The notes: generated from the letters alone by a model not told the origin. Positions 7,486 to 17,435 are shown, counted from the stretch's first letter. The stretch: 53,222 bases of DNA from Caballeronia megalochromosomata (GCA_001580565.1 LRBF01000009.1:1-53222); one strand, 5' to 3'. Translations and numbers: made by a program.

Positions 7486-9882
7486 TTAGAACGGCCACAC
7501 CCACTCGGTGATTTCAGGCTTGTCGGTGCCATGCGTATGCGCGTAATCGAGGTGCATGATGACCGCGTTCTTCATGTCCTCTCGTAGATGCGCGGTCCTT
7601 CCACGCAGACGCGGCACGCGATCGAGCACATCGATCACGAGATTGAAACGATCGACCTGATTGAGAATGGCAAGCTCGAGCGGCGTGTTGATGTTGCCCT
7701 TTTCCTTGTAGCCGCGCACATGGAAATTTTCATGATTGCGAAAGCGGTAGGCGAGCCTGTGAATCAGCCACGGATAGCCGTGAAAATTGAAGATCACGGG
7801 CTTGTCGAGCGTGAACAGACTTTCGAAATTACGCACACTCGACCCGTGCGGATGCTCGGTGTTGGGTTGCATCTTGAACAGGTCCACCACGTTCACGAAG
7901 CGCAGTTTCAGTTCGGGCAGCCGTTCGCGCAGAATCGCTGTTGCGGCCAGCGCTTCCTGCGTCGCCACGTCGCCGCATGAGGCCATCACCACGTCCGGTT
8001 CGTCGTTTTCATCGTTGCTTGCGCGGCGCCAGACGCCCATGCCTTTCGCGCAATGAACGATCGCCTCGTCGATGGTCGTGAACTGCAAGTGCTTCTGTTT
8101 GTCCGCGACGATCACGTTGATGCAGTCGCTCGAGCGCAGACATTGATCGGCCACGACGAGCAGCGTGTTGGCGTCGGGCGGCAGGTACACGCGCGTGACC
8201 GACGGACTCTTGTTGGTGACGAGATCGATGAAGCCGGGGTCCTGATGCGAGAAGCCGTTGTGATCCTGACGCCAGACGGTGGACGAGAGCAGGATGTTCT
8301 CCGACGAAACGGACGCACGCCAGGGCACATGGTTCTTGCAGATGTCGAGCCATTTCGCGTGCTGATTGAACATCGAATCGATGACATGCGCGAAGGCTTC
8401 ATAGGTATGGAAGAAGCCGTGCCGCCCCGACAGCAGATAGCCTTCCAGCCATCCGAGCAACGTGTGCTCCGAAAGCATCTCCATCACGCGGCCGTCGCGC
8501 GATAGCTCGCCACCGTCCTCGTCTTCGGGAAGCAGGTCGGCCATCCAGACTTTCTTGCTGACTTCATAGATGGCCTGCAGGCGGTTCGATGCCGTTTCGT
8601 CGGGACCGAATACGCGGAACGTGTCCATATTGCAGCGCATGACGTCGCGCAAAAAAGCGCCGAGCGGGCGCGTATTCTCATACAGCACTCTGCCGGGTTG
8701 GCCGACATCGACGGCATAGTCGCGGAAATCCGGCAGCTTGAGCGCCTTGCGCAGCACACCGCCGTTCGCATGCGGGTTCGCGCTCATGCGTCGCATGCCC
8801 GTGGGCGCGATGGCCCTGATTTCTTCGCGCAGCTGGCCGTTGGCGTCGAACAGTTCCTCGGGCTTGTAGCTTTGCATCCAGTGCTCCAGCACCGCGAGAT
8901 TCGCCGGATTGCTGTGCACGTCCGAGAACGGCACCTGATGCGCTCGCCACGAGCCTTCGACCTTATGGCCGTTGATTTCCTTCGGACCTGTCCAGCCCTT
9001 GGGCGTGCGCAGGACGATCATCGGCCAGCGCGGCCGTTCGACATCGTTCCCGTCGCGCGCCTTGTTCCAGATCGCGCGGATCTCGGCGATGGCGGCATCG
9101 AGCGTTTCCGCCATCTTCTTATGCATCTCCTCATGGTCCGATCCCTCGACGAAATACGGCCGATAGCCATAGCCGACGAACAAGGCCTCCAGTTCCTGAT
9201 GACTGATGCGCGAAAGGATCGTCGGATTGGCGATCTTGTAGCCGTTCAGGTTCAGGATCGGCAGCACGGCGCCATCGCGCGCGGGATTGATGAACTTGTT
9301 CGAATGCCACGCAGTCGCGAGCGGGCCGGTTTCGGCTTCACCGTCCCCGACGACGCACGCGACGATCAGCTCAGGGTTGTCGAGCGCGGCGCCATAGGCA
9401 TGAGACAGGCTATAGCCGAGTTCGCCGCCTTCATGAATCGATCCGGGCGTTTCGGGCGTCACATGCGAGCCGATGTGTCCGGGAAAAGAGAACTGCTTGA
9501 AGAACTTCTGCAGGCCTTCGGCATCTTCGCTCTTGTCCGGATAGACCTCGGAGTACGTGCCTTCGAGATACGCGGGCCCGAGCACGCCCGGCGCGCCGTG
9601 ACCGGGTCCGGCCATGAAGATCACGTCGAGGTCGTCGCGCTTGATGACGCGGTTCAGATGCGCCCACACGAACGACAGCGCGGGACTGGCGCCCCAGTGT
9701 CCGAGCAGCCGGCGCTTCACGTGATCGGACTTCAACGGCTCGCGCAGCAGCGGGTTGTCGGTGAGAAAGATCATGCCTGCCGAGAGATAGTTGCACGCGC
9801 GCCACCACGCATCGATGAGTCGAAGCTCATTGCCATCGAGAGCGGGGGCGTGCGAAGCGTCTGTCCTGGAATGCTTGCTCAT
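7486..9882 (-). CDS. xfp: Xylulose-5-phosphate/fructose-6-phosphate phosphoketolase
   Basis: From ATG at 9882 the protein is 798 residues, the family's usual length. It shows the thiamine-diphosphate/metal motif [19 protein letters not shown], the early GPGHGAPG, the [21 protein letters not shown] block, and [14 protein letters not shown]. The enzyme splits xylulose-5-phosphate (and often fructose-6-phosphate) with phosphate to acetyl-phosphate plus glyceraldehyde-3-phosphate (or erythrose-4-phosphate) in the cytoplasm. A frame extension to 10038 lacks family character, so the start [13 protein letters not shown] was chosen; GGAG lies nine bases upstream. Neighbours include CBS-BON and universal stress proteins, which fits stress or low-oxygen metabolism. 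The 211 bases upstream hold no gene and presumably its promoter. Confidence 0.95.
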   Translation of the reverse strand: MSKHSRTDASHAPALDGNELRLIDAWWRACNYLSAGMIFLTDNPLLREPLKSDHVKRRLLGHWGASPALSFVWAHLNRVIKRDDLDVIFMAGPGHGAPGVLGPAYLEGTYSEVYPDKSEDAEGLQKFFKQFSFPGHIGSHVTPETPGSIHEGGELGYSLSHAYGAALDNPELIVACVVGDGEAETGPLATAWHSNKFINPARDGAVLPILNLNGYKIANPTILSRISHQELEALFVGYGYRPYFVEGSDHEEMHKKMAETLDAAIAEIRAIWNKARDGNDVERPRWPMIVLRTPKGWTGPKEINGHKVEGSWRAHQVPFSDVHSNPANLAVLEHWMQSYKPEELFDANGQLREEIRAIAPTGMRRMSANPHANGGVLRKALKLPDFRDYAVDVGQPGRVLYENTRPLGAFLRDVMRCNMDTFRVFGPDETASNRLQAIYEVSKKVWMADLLPEDEDGGELSRDGRVMEMLSEHTLLGWLEGYLLSGRHGFFHTYEAFAHVIDSMFNQHAKWLDICKNHVPWRASVSSENILLSSTVWRQDHNGFSHQDPGFIDLVTNKSPSVTRVYLPPDANTLLVVADQCLRSSDCINVIVADKQKHLQFTTIDEAIVHCAKGMGVWRRASNDENDEPDVVMASCGDVATQEALAATAILRERLPELKLRFVNVVDLFKMQPNTEHPHGSSVRNFESLFTLDKPVIFNFHGYPWLIHRLAYRFRNHENFHVRGYKEKGNINTPLELAILNQVDRFNLVIDVLDRVPRLRGRTAHLREDMKNAVIMHLDYAHTHGTDKPEITEWVWPF

Positions 9883-10093
9883 AACGACGTCTCCATTCAA
9901 TGAACGTGCATCGGAATGTATGTCGCATGGTGCCGCGCGGCGTTGCACCGCGCACAATCGTCGCGTCAGTGAGGCGCGAGAGCTCTGATTGTGATATCTA
10001 CCGCCTTGGACGCACCTTCCACAGAGGGGCGATGTCATGCACCAGCATGGATTTCGAGTAGCGCTACGCCTGAATCGACTGATGCCTGTGAGG

Positions 10094-10351
10094 TCAGTAC
10101 TTTATGTCTCTTGCGACCTGACGACCCTGCTGCTTCGTCTGCCGCTTGTCCTGTCTGCAATGAGCGTTGGATTGCTGGTTCGCGGCGCGGCAATCCTGCT
10201 TGGTATGTCGGGCGTGTTGACGCGTGTCCTGCCGGACATCGCGTCCCGCACGGCGTTGTTGCGCCTGCTCGGTTGCCGTCGATATATCCGGCCATGCACA
10301 GGCGAATACCGCAGCGGCCAACGCGATCAACCTGAGCTTACGTGCGTACAT
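10094..10351 (-). CDS. Small exported Arg/Gln-rich protein of unknown function
   Basis: An 85-residue protein with a signal peptide ([24 protein letters not shown]) and a very basic, Gln/Arg/Asp-rich mature part ([19 protein letters not shown]...) ending in ARDIKY, with two cysteines (in KQDCRAA and AHCRQD). The start at 10351 is decided by GGAGG seven bases upstream; nine extra upstream codons are ignored. The mature region has almost no hydrophobic core and is probably extended or helical. I do not recognise a named family. It precedes the phosphoketolase gene on the same strand by 211 bases and is divergent from the MipA-like gene. Confidence 0.7.
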   Translation of the reverse strand: MYARKLRLIALAAAVFACAWPDISTATEQAQQRRAGRDVRQDTRQHARHTKQDCRAANQQSNAHCRQDKRQTKQQGRQVARDIKY

Positions 10352-10511
10352 TGTGTCGCCTCCGGAAGAATAGTCCAAAGCTCATCGTTGTGCATCAAGA
10401 TACGGGCAGCGCCTGCCATTGTGAACCGCTTTTGTGAGCGCACCGGAAAAATGCTGAGGCGACCGGTTCGACGGTTCAATGGCATGACCCAATTGATGGG
10501 AGGGGTAGCTC

Positions 10512-11315
10512 GTGAAAGCATGCAAAGTCGTTGCCGGATTATTTTTCGAGTTTGTCGTGGGCAGCGCGTGCGCGAGCCCGATCGATTTGTCCAATGCGTT
10601 GCCGAATTTCTTCGGAGCGGGAATCGGGTCGACCACCGAGTACGCCGGCGGCAAGGATCGCATCGTCGGCGTACTGCCGGGCATGCGTTATGTGACGAAT
10701 GGCGGTCAGCTTTTCGAGTGGTACGGCACTTACGCACAATACAACTTCGGGGGCTTGTCCGGGTTTCAGTGGGGCCCCGCGCTGGCGCTTCGTCTTGGAC
10801 GGCGCAATGTTGACGATCCCGTGGTGTCACAAATCCATAATGTTCCCACGACGCTGGAAGGGGGCGGATTCGTTGGCTACGAATACAGTCATGTCAGTGA
10901 CGTGCCTTATCGTCTGCGCGGTGAAGTCACGGTCGTCACGAATGCCGGAAGCGTCTACACGGGCGCACGCGTGTCCTTGAATACCAGTGCCTGGTTTCCT
11001 TTGCATGCACGCGTGTTTGTCGGCGGTGGAGCAGGCGCAACCTGGGTGAGCGGCGGCTTCAACGAAACGTATTACGGCGTGACGCCCGAAGACGCGCAAA
11101 AGAGCGGATTGCCGGTCTTCAATCCGGGAAGCGGCTTCAATCAGATCACCGGCTGGATCGCGGGTATCTATCAACTGAGCACGAGCTGGTATGCAGGCGC
11201 GATGGTGTATTACCAGCGTCTGGTGGGCGAATCGGCCTCGAGCCCCATCGTGACACAGCGCGGTACACGCAATCAGTTGACCTACGGCGTAGGGCTCGCC
11301 TATGCCTTTCGATGA
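10512..11315 (+). CDS. MipA/OmpV family outer-membrane protein
   Basis: A 267-residue protein read from GTG at 10512, with GGGAGGGG six bases before it. A signal peptide (to ACA near residue 22) is followed by the family opening NALPNFFGAGIGSTTEYAGGKD, then alternating strands (GPALALRLGRRNVDDPVV, GGGFVGYEYSH) and a C-terminal LTYGVGLAYAFR that ends in an aromatic-basic strand as in barrel proteins. MipA/OmpV proteins sit in the outer membrane; MipA itself scaffolds MltA and PBP1b in E. coli, but most members have no assigned role. It stands alone, divergent from the small Arg/Gln-rich gene. Confidence 0.85.
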   Translation: MKACKVVAGLFFEFVVGSACASPIDLSNALPNFFGAGIGSTTEYAGGKDRIVGVLPGMRYVTNGGQLFEWYGTYAQYNFGGLSGFQWGPALALRLGRRNVDDPVVSQIHNVPTTLEGGGFVGYEYSHVSDVPYRLRGEVTVVTNAGSVYTGARVSLNTSAWFPLHARVFVGGGAGATWVSGGFNETYYGVTPEDAQKSGLPVFNPGSGFNQITGWIAGIYQLSTSWYAGAMVYYQRLVGESASSPIVTQRGTRNQLTYGVGLAYAFR

Positions 11316-11489
11316 ATCACGGCGTACCGGCGATCTTGAATTCACTAATGAGTTCGCATACTGTGAGCAGAGCAGTGTTTGAATCTTCCGTATTGTTCCT
11401 CGCGCAATACTCATGGACGATAAGACCGGCACTCACAAGATATGGATGAGCGAGGCCGATAGCCGACAAGGTGAGAAAGGGAGTCGATC

Positions 11490-11762
11490 ATGAACCGTCT
11501 GAAGGGAACTGTTGCGCTGTTGTCGATCGCAATCGCATCGACTGCCTGGGCCCAGACGGCCGCGCAGCCAGATCAGGGCGCTGCTCAGCCAGAGCATAGC
11601 GATGCGATCGTCAAGATGCGAATGGAGATCGCGGCCGCAAACAAGAAGTACAACCAGAAAGTCGCGGCGGCGAAGAAAGTCTACGATCACAAGAAGTCGG
11701 AAGCAGCGAAAGAACGTGATGCCGCGATTGCATCGGCGCACAATGGCGTGCCTGCGCAATGA
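11490..11762 (+). CDS. Small exported Lys/Ala-rich coiled-coil protein
   Basis: A 90-residue protein. Residues 1-22 (MNRLKGTVALLSIAIASTAWAQ) are a signal peptide; the mature part is charged and helical (AANKKYNQKVAAAKKVYDHK), with alanine and lysine at heptad-like spacing, so a short periplasmic coiled coil is likely. The start has AAGGGAG upstream. No family recognised. It lies between two other genes for exported proteins on the same strand, with 174 and 138 bases of spacer; co-transcription is not evident. Confidence 0.75.
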   Translation: MNRLKGTVALLSIAIASTAWAQTAAQPDQGAAQPEHSDAIVKMRMEIAAANKKYNQKVAAAKKVYDHKKSEAAKERDAAIASAHNGVPAQ

Positions 11763-11900
11763 TCGCTTAAGTGCTGGACGCATCAATCGTTTCAGAATTG
11801 AGATCATTGGCGATTCGACTCGTGCCGCTGATGTAACCGCTGCTTCGCGGCACACCATGTTGCAGGACGTATCGGCTCAATTTCCGAGAAGGGGTTCAGC

Positions 11901-12299
11901 ATGAGCGCGAACCTGCCCGTCGTTGCTCGCGTGCTCACTCGGTGGGCCGCGATTTCTGCAATGGCGATGTCCTGTTCCTTTGCCTTCGCCGGGAATCTCA
12001 ACTTCCTCAAGGACACACCCATCGCTTACATGAAACCTGCCGACCGCCAGGCGCTCAACCGCGCGGCACAAGAGGCGCTGGAAACCAGGAAAGACGGCCA
12101 ATCGCTCAAGTGGAGTAATGCGGGCACGGGCAATACTGTGCACATCGAAGGCACGGTCACGCCGCGCGATACGGTGAAGAGTGGGAGCGAGACGTGCCGC
12201 AAGGTCACGCTCGTTGCGCTCGCAAAAGGGCAGAAGCAGACCTGGACGCCGACCGCGTGCAAGCAAGGCGGCGGCCAATGGAAAATCAAAAAGCAGTAA
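11901..12299 (+). CDS. RT0821/Lpp0805-like surface protein, small exported
   Basis: A 132-residue protein with a signal peptide (about residues 1-30, ending near CSFAFA) and a mature domain NFLKDTPIAYMKPADRQALN ... SLKWSNAGTGNTVHIEGTVTP ... CRKVTLVALAKGQ ... TACKQGGGQWKI. The pattern of a DRQAL helix, a DG..L.W strand and paired cysteines before a final GG.W.I recalls the RT0821/Lpp0805 surface-protein family and the tail of 17-kDa antigen-like lipoproteins. It has no lipobox cysteine at the usual place. Function is unknown; location is periplasm or outer-membrane inner face. Confidence 0.75.
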   Translation: MSANLPVVARVLTRWAAISAMAMSCSFAFAGNLNFLKDTPIAYMKPADRQALNRAAQEALETRKDGQSLKWSNAGTGNTVHIEGTVTPRDTVKSGSETCRKVTLVALAKGQKQTWTPTACKQGGGQWKIKKQ

Positions 12300-12395
12300 C
12301 GCATAAGCGATTTTTCATACCGCCGCTTATTGCCTGAGTTGCGTATCCCGCCCATACTTCTTGTGCGCCTGCATGGCGTGTTGTCCTCGCACCTT

Positions 12396-12419
12396 GCCCG
12401 TCTGCCCGGACGGGCTTTT
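12396..12419 (+). terminator. Rho-independent terminator
   Basis: GCCCGTC-N6-GACGGGC followed by TTTT on the + strand, about 97 bases after the stop at 12299 and before the CBS-BON gene. It would end the transcript of the surface-protein gene. Confidence 0.6.
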
Positions 12420-12513
12420 CTCTGACGACATACGGCGAACCCAGCTAACAAGCGATGACGACCGCGAAGCCGGCGGTGCAGTTACCGATGTTTCTTCAAT
12501 GAAGGAGGGTATC

Positions 12514-13200
12514 GTGCGAGCTTCCGACATCATGACAACGTCGATCATTACGGCCAGTCCCGACATGTCGGTGCGCCACGCCGCCGGGATGATGGTCTTC
12601 GCGGGCATCAGCGGGATGCCAGTGGTCGACGAGTCCGGCAAGCTGATTGGTATGGTCACGGAAGGCGATCTCATGCGTCGCGAGGAGATCGGAACCGGGG
12701 TCAAGCAACGGTCGTGGTGGCTTGAACTCGCGGCATCGACAACAGAACTCGCGACCCAGTACGTGAAGGAACACGCGAGGACGGTCAGGGATGTGATGAC
12801 GACCGATGTCTCGACGGTGACGGAATCATGTCCCGTCGCCGATATCGCCGAGCTGCTCGATCGCCGGCGTATCAAGCGCGTGCCGGTCATGCGCGACGGC
12901 AAGGTAGTCGGCGTCGTGAGCCGCGCCAACCTGATTCGTGCACTCGTGACCATGGCGCCCGAGGTGCCCACGACGACGGAGAACGGCGATAACGCGATTC
13001 GCGAAGACGTACTCGCGGCCATGAAGGACCATCCCTGGGCGCTCGCGAGGGAAAACGTCACTGTGGAGAACGGCACGGTGCATCTTTGGGGCCCGGTTGT
13101 CCGCGCTGAAGAAGGGAATGCGATTCGCGTTGCTGCGGAAAACGTACCGGGTGTCAAGGACGTCAAGACGCACTTCGGGCTTCCGCCATCGCCGGGCTAG
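12514..13200 (+). CDS. CBS-domain pair plus BON-domain protein
   Basis: The frame is open from 12361, but AGGAGG five bases before GTG at 12514 decides the start, giving 228 residues. CBS motif 1 covers about 1-60 (ASDIMTTSIITASPDMSV ... GMPVVDESGKLIGMVTEGDL), CBS motif 2 about 84-145 (VRDVMTTDVSTV ... VPVMRDGKVVGVVSRANL), and a BON domain about 155-222 (VTVENGTVHLWGPVVRAEE ... VPGVKDVKTH). CBS pairs bind adenine nucleotides or other ligands; BON domains bind membrane or lipid. The combination suggests a cytosolic energy sensor that contacts a membrane. The next gene is a universal stress protein 120 bases on, so a stress unit is likely. Confidence 0.85.
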   Translation: MRASDIMTTSIITASPDMSVRHAAGMMVFAGISGMPVVDESGKLIGMVTEGDLMRREEIGTGVKQRSWWLELAASTTELATQYVKEHARTVRDVMTTDVSTVTESCPVADIAELLDRRRIKRVPVMRDGKVVGVVSRANLIRALVTMAPEVPTTTENGDNAIREDVLAAMKDHPWALARENVTVENGTVHLWGPVVRAEEGNAIRVAAENVPGVKDVKTHFGLPPSPG

Positions 13201-13320
13201 CAAGAGGCGACGTCCCGAGGCGTGCATCGCGCGATGCGCTCTACGCGCTTTGTCCACGTCATGAGCCACGTCGTGCGCGAGCATGAAGTGCATGTGCGCC
13301 ACGTGCCAGGAGGGTTAGCC

Positions 13321-14304
13321 ATGGAATCAAACAAGGACACGCCGCCGCAACCCGACGGCTTCAGGCGCATTGTGCTTTGTCTGGATTCTTTCGAGGCGTC
13401 CCGCTGCACCGCTGCGTTTGTACGGCGTCTTGCCAGGCCCGACACCGAACTCACGATTGTCGCCCTGACGCTCGACCCTGATTCGCTTGCATCGCAAACG
13501 CCGCTTGGCGGCCCGGATTCCGGCCTTGCGCATGGAGAATCACAAGAACTCATGAACCGCGCGATCGCCGAGTCGAGCCGCGCACTCGCAAGCTCGGTTG
13601 GAACATTGCGAACGCAAGCAATCGATCTCGCGAAGGCGGGAGTCAGTGCGGCCAGAGCGCTCGGGAGAGCGGCGCAACAGGTTCGTGCGGATTTGCTGAT
13701 TGTGGGTATTCGACAGCATCATGGACTGGTAAGGTGGTTTGATCCGTCCGTGACGAACAGCCTCAGCCGGCTCGCGCCATGCGCGATGATCGTCGCCCCG
13801 GCCGAGTATGACGATGCGCGTGATGCTGAATTGCAGCGCATTCTTTTTGCGGTCGATGGAAGCGCGACGTCACTCGCGGCAGTGGATACAGGCGCCTCGC
13901 TCGCGAGCGCCGATACGCAGATACGCGTGGTCTACGTCGTGGATCGCGGGATCTCTCACAGCGATGTCATGCCCGTGACGCCGCTCGAAGACATCTTCGT
14001 GAAGGAAGGATCGCAGGCAATCGCGGCGGCGCAGGCGCGACTCGAAGCCCGGCGCAAGGTCACGCGCTCGCTGGTCTCGGCTGACTTGATCAGTACCGAC
14101 GCCGGTGCCGACAACGTATCGAGCGTCCTGTTGCGCGAAGCCCAACGCTGGAATGCGGACGTCATCGTAATGGGAACGCACGGCAGGCGCGGAGACGCGC
14201 GAGCATACCTTGGCAGCGTGCCTAATCAGGTGGCCAGTCTCGTTGAGATCCCGTTGTTGCTGGTCAGAGAGTCGCACGATAATCGGGCTTCGAATGCGAC
14301 CTGA
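13321..14304 (+). CDS. Tandem universal stress protein (two UspA domains)
   Basis: From ATG at 13321, with AGGAGG upstream, the protein is 327 residues, twice a single Usp. The N-terminal Usp fold (FRRIVLCLDSFEASRCTAA ... LLIVGIRQHHG) has a degenerate nucleotide loop. The C-terminal fold (LQRILFAVDGSATSLAAVDT ... DVIVMGTHGRRGDARAYLGS) keeps the G-2x-G-9x-G-S ATP-binding motif. Such proteins accumulate under starvation, oxygen limitation or toxic stress. It follows the CBS-BON gene in the same direction. An upstream in-frame extension to 13222 is not supported by a ribosome-binding site. Confidence 0.85.
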   Translation: MESNKDTPPQPDGFRRIVLCLDSFEASRCTAAFVRRLARPDTELTIVALTLDPDSLASQTPLGGPDSGLAHGESQELMNRAIAESSRALASSVGTLRTQAIDLAKAGVSAARALGRAAQQVRADLLIVGIRQHHGLVRWFDPSVTNSLSRLAPCAMIVAPAEYDDARDAELQRILFAVDGSATSLAAVDTGASLASADTQIRVVYVVDRGISHSDVMPVTPLEDIFVKEGSQAIAAAQARLEARRKVTRSLVSADLISTDAGADNVSSVLLREAQRWNADVIVMGTHGRRGDARAYLGSVPNQVASLVEIPLLLVRESHDNRASNAT

Positions 14305-14324
14305 CATTGTCCAACTGAATCCGG

Positions 14325-16073
14325 CTATTCCACTCGCGCACGCGAACCGTCATTACGGAGACGCGCGGTGTCGCGATACGCATCGACGGCGCTGCCTATG
14401 GTTGGGTGAAAGCACGCGTCGGGAAAGATCGACATCAGCTCGAAGCGTCTGAGCTTGTCGCGGACGGGGTCTTTCATCTCGGCGAAATGCAGCTCGATGG
14501 CGCGTTCTCTCAAGGCGCGATGCAACTCGCGCAGCATGTCGGCCGACGTCACGTCGACGCTCGTCACCGGCTCGGCGGCGACGACGACGCGCTTCACTTG
14601 CGTCGGTGCCCTATCGACCGCTTCGATGACACGCTGCTGAAACAACTCCGCGTTTGCGAAGAAGAGCGGCGCATCCCACCGAAACAGCAGCAGTCCGGGA
14701 ATCTGCTCCGCCTGCGGATAGCGCTTCAGATCGTGATAGCCGCGCAATCCTTCCACCCGGCCGAGCACCGCGAAATGCGGACGCCAGCCGTCCCACAGGA
14801 ACTCGATGACGGCGATCACCACGGCGATGCAGATGCCGGGGATCGCGCCGAACACGGCGACACCGACAAAGCAGCAGACGGAAAGCCAGAACTCCCATTG
14901 CTGGATACGATAAATCCGCTTCAGGTCGCCGAACTCGAAGAGACCGATCGCCGCCGCGATCACGACGGCCGCGAGCGCGCTGTTGGGCAGATGCCGCAGA
15001 AGATCCGGCGCGGCGAGCAGCACGGCCGCGACGGCCAGCGCCCCGACGATACCCGTCACCTGCGTGCGCGCGCCCGCCGCTTCGGCGACCGGCGTGCGCG
15101 ACGAGCTGCTGCTGATCGGAAAGCCCTGGAAAAGCCCGGTCGCGAGATTGGCGACGCCCAGCCCGATCATTTCCTGATTCGGATCGACTCGCGTGTTGGC
15201 GCGTGCCGCGAAGGTGCGCGACAGCACGCTCGTATCTGCGAACGCGATCAGTGCCACGGCGCCACCGCCGAGCACGATCCGGACGATATCCGCGCCGCTC
15301 GCCCACGGCAGCGACAACGCGGGCAATCCCTGGGGAATGGTCCCCAGCACCTTCACGCCTTCACGGTCGAGATGAAACACCATGACGCACAGGGTCGCGA
15401 GCACGACCGCGATCAGAATGCCCGGCACCTTGTCGAAGCGCTTGAGCAGCAGAATGAGCACGAGACTGGCTGCGCCCACGGCGAAGCTGGTCCAGTTGGC
15501 TCGCCCGGCGGCGATGGCTCTGGCGAGTTCGAGCAGATCGCGCAGCGGTCCCCGGTCTTCGATGGAAATCGCGAAGAGCTTGGGCAACTGGCTGATCAGC
15601 ACCGTCAGCGCGATTCCGTTCATGTAGCCGTAGCGGATCGGCTTGGACAGCAACTCCGTGACGAACCCGAGCTTCAGCAAGCCGAAGACGATGCAGACGA
15701 CACCCGAAACGATCGCCATCATGCCCGCGACGGCGATGGCGCGCGAGGGATCGCCCGACGCGCTGATCACGACGACTGCAAGCACCGGCGCGGCGAGCGC
15801 CGAGTCGGGGCCGAGCACGAGAATCCGGCTGGGACCGAAGATCGCATAGGCGAGCAGAGGCACGATCGTCGCGTACAGCCCGCATACGCCGGGCACGCCC
15901 GACGCCTCCGCGTAGGCAATGCCGACCGGCACGAGCATCGTCGTCAGCACGAGGCCGGCGATGATGTCGTTCTTCAGCCACGCCGCGCGATAGTCCCTGA
16001 GCATTGCGACAACTGGCAGATAACGTGCCCAGCGGCGCACGGCGTCGGCAGCGACCGGATGATCGGTTTGCAT
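14325..16073 (-). CDS. SulP-family anion transporter with STAS domain
   Basis: A 582-residue SLC26/SulP carrier. After a short N-tail there are about 12 membrane segments, opening with WLKNDIIAGLVLTTMLVPVGIAYAEASGVPGVCGLYATIVP, the SulP signature, and the GFPISSSSSRTPVAEAAGAR segment. A cytosolic STAS domain follows at about 445-560 (LLLFRWDAPLFFANAELFQQRV ... SVDVTSADMLRELH). Members carry sulfate, bicarbonate, C4-dicarboxylates or similar anions. The gene starts 21 bases after the SLC13-type gene and is the last of a three-gene leftward unit. No strong ribosome-binding site is seen, so translation may depend on the upstream gene. Anion type is not readable. Confidence 0.9.
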   Translation of the reverse strand: MQTDHPVAADAVRRWARYLPVVAMLRDYRAAWLKNDIIAGLVLTTMLVPVGIAYAEASGVPGVCGLYATIVPLLAYAIFGPSRILVLGPDSALAAPVLAVVVISASGDPSRAIAVAGMMAIVSGVVCIVFGLLKLGFVTELLSKPIRYGYMNGIALTVLISQLPKLFAISIEDRGPLRDLLELARAIAAGRANWTSFAVGAASLVLILLLKRFDKVPGILIAVVLATLCVMVFHLDREGVKVLGTIPQGLPALSLPWASGADIVRIVLGGGAVALIAFADTSVLSRTFAARANTRVDPNQEMIGLGVANLATGLFQGFPISSSSSRTPVAEAAGARTQVTGIVGALAVAAVLLAAPDLLRHLPNSALAAVVIAAAIGLFEFGDLKRIYRIQQWEFWLSVCCFVGVAVFGAIPGICIAVVIAVIEFLWDGWRPHFAVLGRVEGLRGYHDLKRYPQAEQIPGLLLFRWDAPLFFANAELFQQRVIEAVDRAPTQVKRVVVAAEPVTSVDVTSADMLRELHRALRERAIELHFAEMKDPVRDKLRRFELMSIFPDACFHPTIGSAVDAYRDTARLRNDGSRARVE

Positions 16074-16094
16074 GTATAGGCAGTCGTGAAGCGT

Positions 16095-17435
16095 TCAATG
16101 AAGAAAGCGCGTGAGCACGACGACGTACAACGCCGTGACCGCGAGCTGGCACACCGTGAGCGGCAGGCCATAGCGCAGGAACCTGCCGAAGCTGATCGGC
16201 GCGCCTTCCTGCGTGCAGATTCCCGCCGCCACGACATTCGCCGCCGACCCGACGAGCGTCGCGTTACCGCCCAGCGTCGCGCCGTACATCATCGCGATGA
16301 AGACGGGAATGACCTGCTCGGGCCACTGCGTGAACTGGTCCGACAAGGCCGACTCCGGGACGAATTCCGCCGTGACGAGATAGCCCTTGACCATCACGAT
16401 GGACGCGGCCGCGACCGGCACATTGGCGAGCAGCGAGGAAAGCAGGCCGATGCCGCAGATCATCGCGAGCGCGACGAGCGTGAGGCGTGTGCCGAACACC
16501 TCGTACACCTTGAGCGACATGACCTGCAGCAGACCCGTCTTCGCCATGCCCTGCACGAGACAGAAGATGCAGGTCAGGAAGAGGAGCGTCTTCCAGTCGA
16601 CATCGCGCAGCACGCGATCGGTGGGCTCGACCTTGAACGCGTACGCGACGAGCAGCGCGAGCGCGCTGGCGATCACCGCGACCACGGGCGGCACGATGCG
16701 CGTGGGCAACTCCTCGCCGAGCACGAAAAGCACCATCATGAGCGCGAGTACCAGGACCGCCAGCGCGGCGTAGAGCGGCCGCTTCAATTTGGCGCGCGGA
16801 ACGCGGGGCGGCAGCGGCTTGACGCTGCGCCAGATGCCGCGCATCAGCACGGGCAAGAGCGGAATCACCACGGCGATCGCGAGCACGCCGCCGAGGCTGG
16901 CACGCCGCAGATATTCGCCGAAGCTCATGCCGATCGAACTGCCGACGAGGAACGTCGCGGGGTCGCCGACGAGCGTCAGCAGGCCGGCGGCATTGCTGAG
17001 GAGCGCGGTCAGGATCATCGGCGGCACGATGTCGATATCGAGCGCGCGGGCGACGCGAATGATGATCGGGGCGAGCAGGATCACTGTCGTTGCATTGGGA
17101 AGCAACGCGCACAGCGGCGCGACGATCACGATCAGCAGGAGCAGAAAGCGCTTGCCGCTGCCCGCCGTGGCGCGGAGATAGTAGTCGCCGACGAGATCGA
17201 AGAGACCCGTGGTCGCGAGGATTCGCGCGACGATCATGCCGCCGAACAGCAGGCTGATCGGCCCCGCCGCCGTTCGCGCGGTCGCGAGCAGATCCTGTTC
17301 GTCGATGATGCCGAGCGCGATCAGCACGCTCGCGCCGACGAGCGCGGCGACAGCCATGTCGATCAGATCGAAGGCGATCACGAGGATGACCACCGAGAAC
17401 ACGCCGACGACGAGGTAGATTTGCCAGTCGCTCAT
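16095..17435 (-). CDS. SLC13/ArsB-NhaD type ion transporter
   Basis: A 446-residue polytopic inner-membrane protein of the ion transporter (IT) superfamily. Features include the N-terminal YLVVGVFSVVILVIAFDLIDMAVAALVGA helices, the re-entrant APLCALLPNATTVILLAPI near residue 107, and the second-repeat GATLGGNATLVGSAANVVAAG near residue 395, the paired hairpin-loop signatures of SLC13/ArsB/CitM carriers. Likely substrates are di- or tricarboxylates, sulfate or another oxyanion, driven by Na+ or H+. It lies 18 bases after the binding-protein gene and 21 before the SulP gene, so all three are probably one transcript. Confidence 0.85.
   Translation of the reverse strand: MSDWQIYLVVGVFSVVILVIAFDLIDMAVAALVGASVLIALGIIDEQDLLATARTAAGPISLLFGGMIVARILATTGLFDLVGDYYLRATAGSGKRFLLLLIVIVAPLCALLPNATTVILLAPIIIRVARALDIDIVPPMILTALLSNAAGLLTLVGDPATFLVGSSIGMSFGEYLRRASLGGVLAIAVVIPLLPVLMRGIWRSVKPLPPRVPRAKLKRPLYAALAVLVLALMMVLFVLGEELPTRIVPPVVAVIASALALLVAYAFKVEPTDRVLRDVDWKTLLFLTCIFCLVQGMAKTGLLQVMSLKVYEVFGTRLTLVALAMICGIGLLSSLLANVPVAAASIVMVKGYLVTAEFVPESALSDQFTQWPEQVIPVFIAMMYGATLGGNATLVGSAANVVAAGICTQEGAPISFGRFLRYGLPLTVCQLAVTALYVVVLTRFLH

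Noticed and set aside
9883..10038. N-terminal extension of phosphoketolase to 10038
   Set aside because: The extra residues lack similarity to the family, and a start at 9882 gives the standard length with a ribosome-binding site.
10352..10511. FNR/ANR-like half-site near the small exported gene and MipA gene
   Set aside because: Only a partial match to TTGAT-N4-ATCAA was found (ATCAA present, other arm poor), too weak to list.
14406..16079. A 557-codon + strand frame opposite the SulP gene
   Set aside because: Same shadow pattern; the minus strand encodes SulP and STAS motifs.
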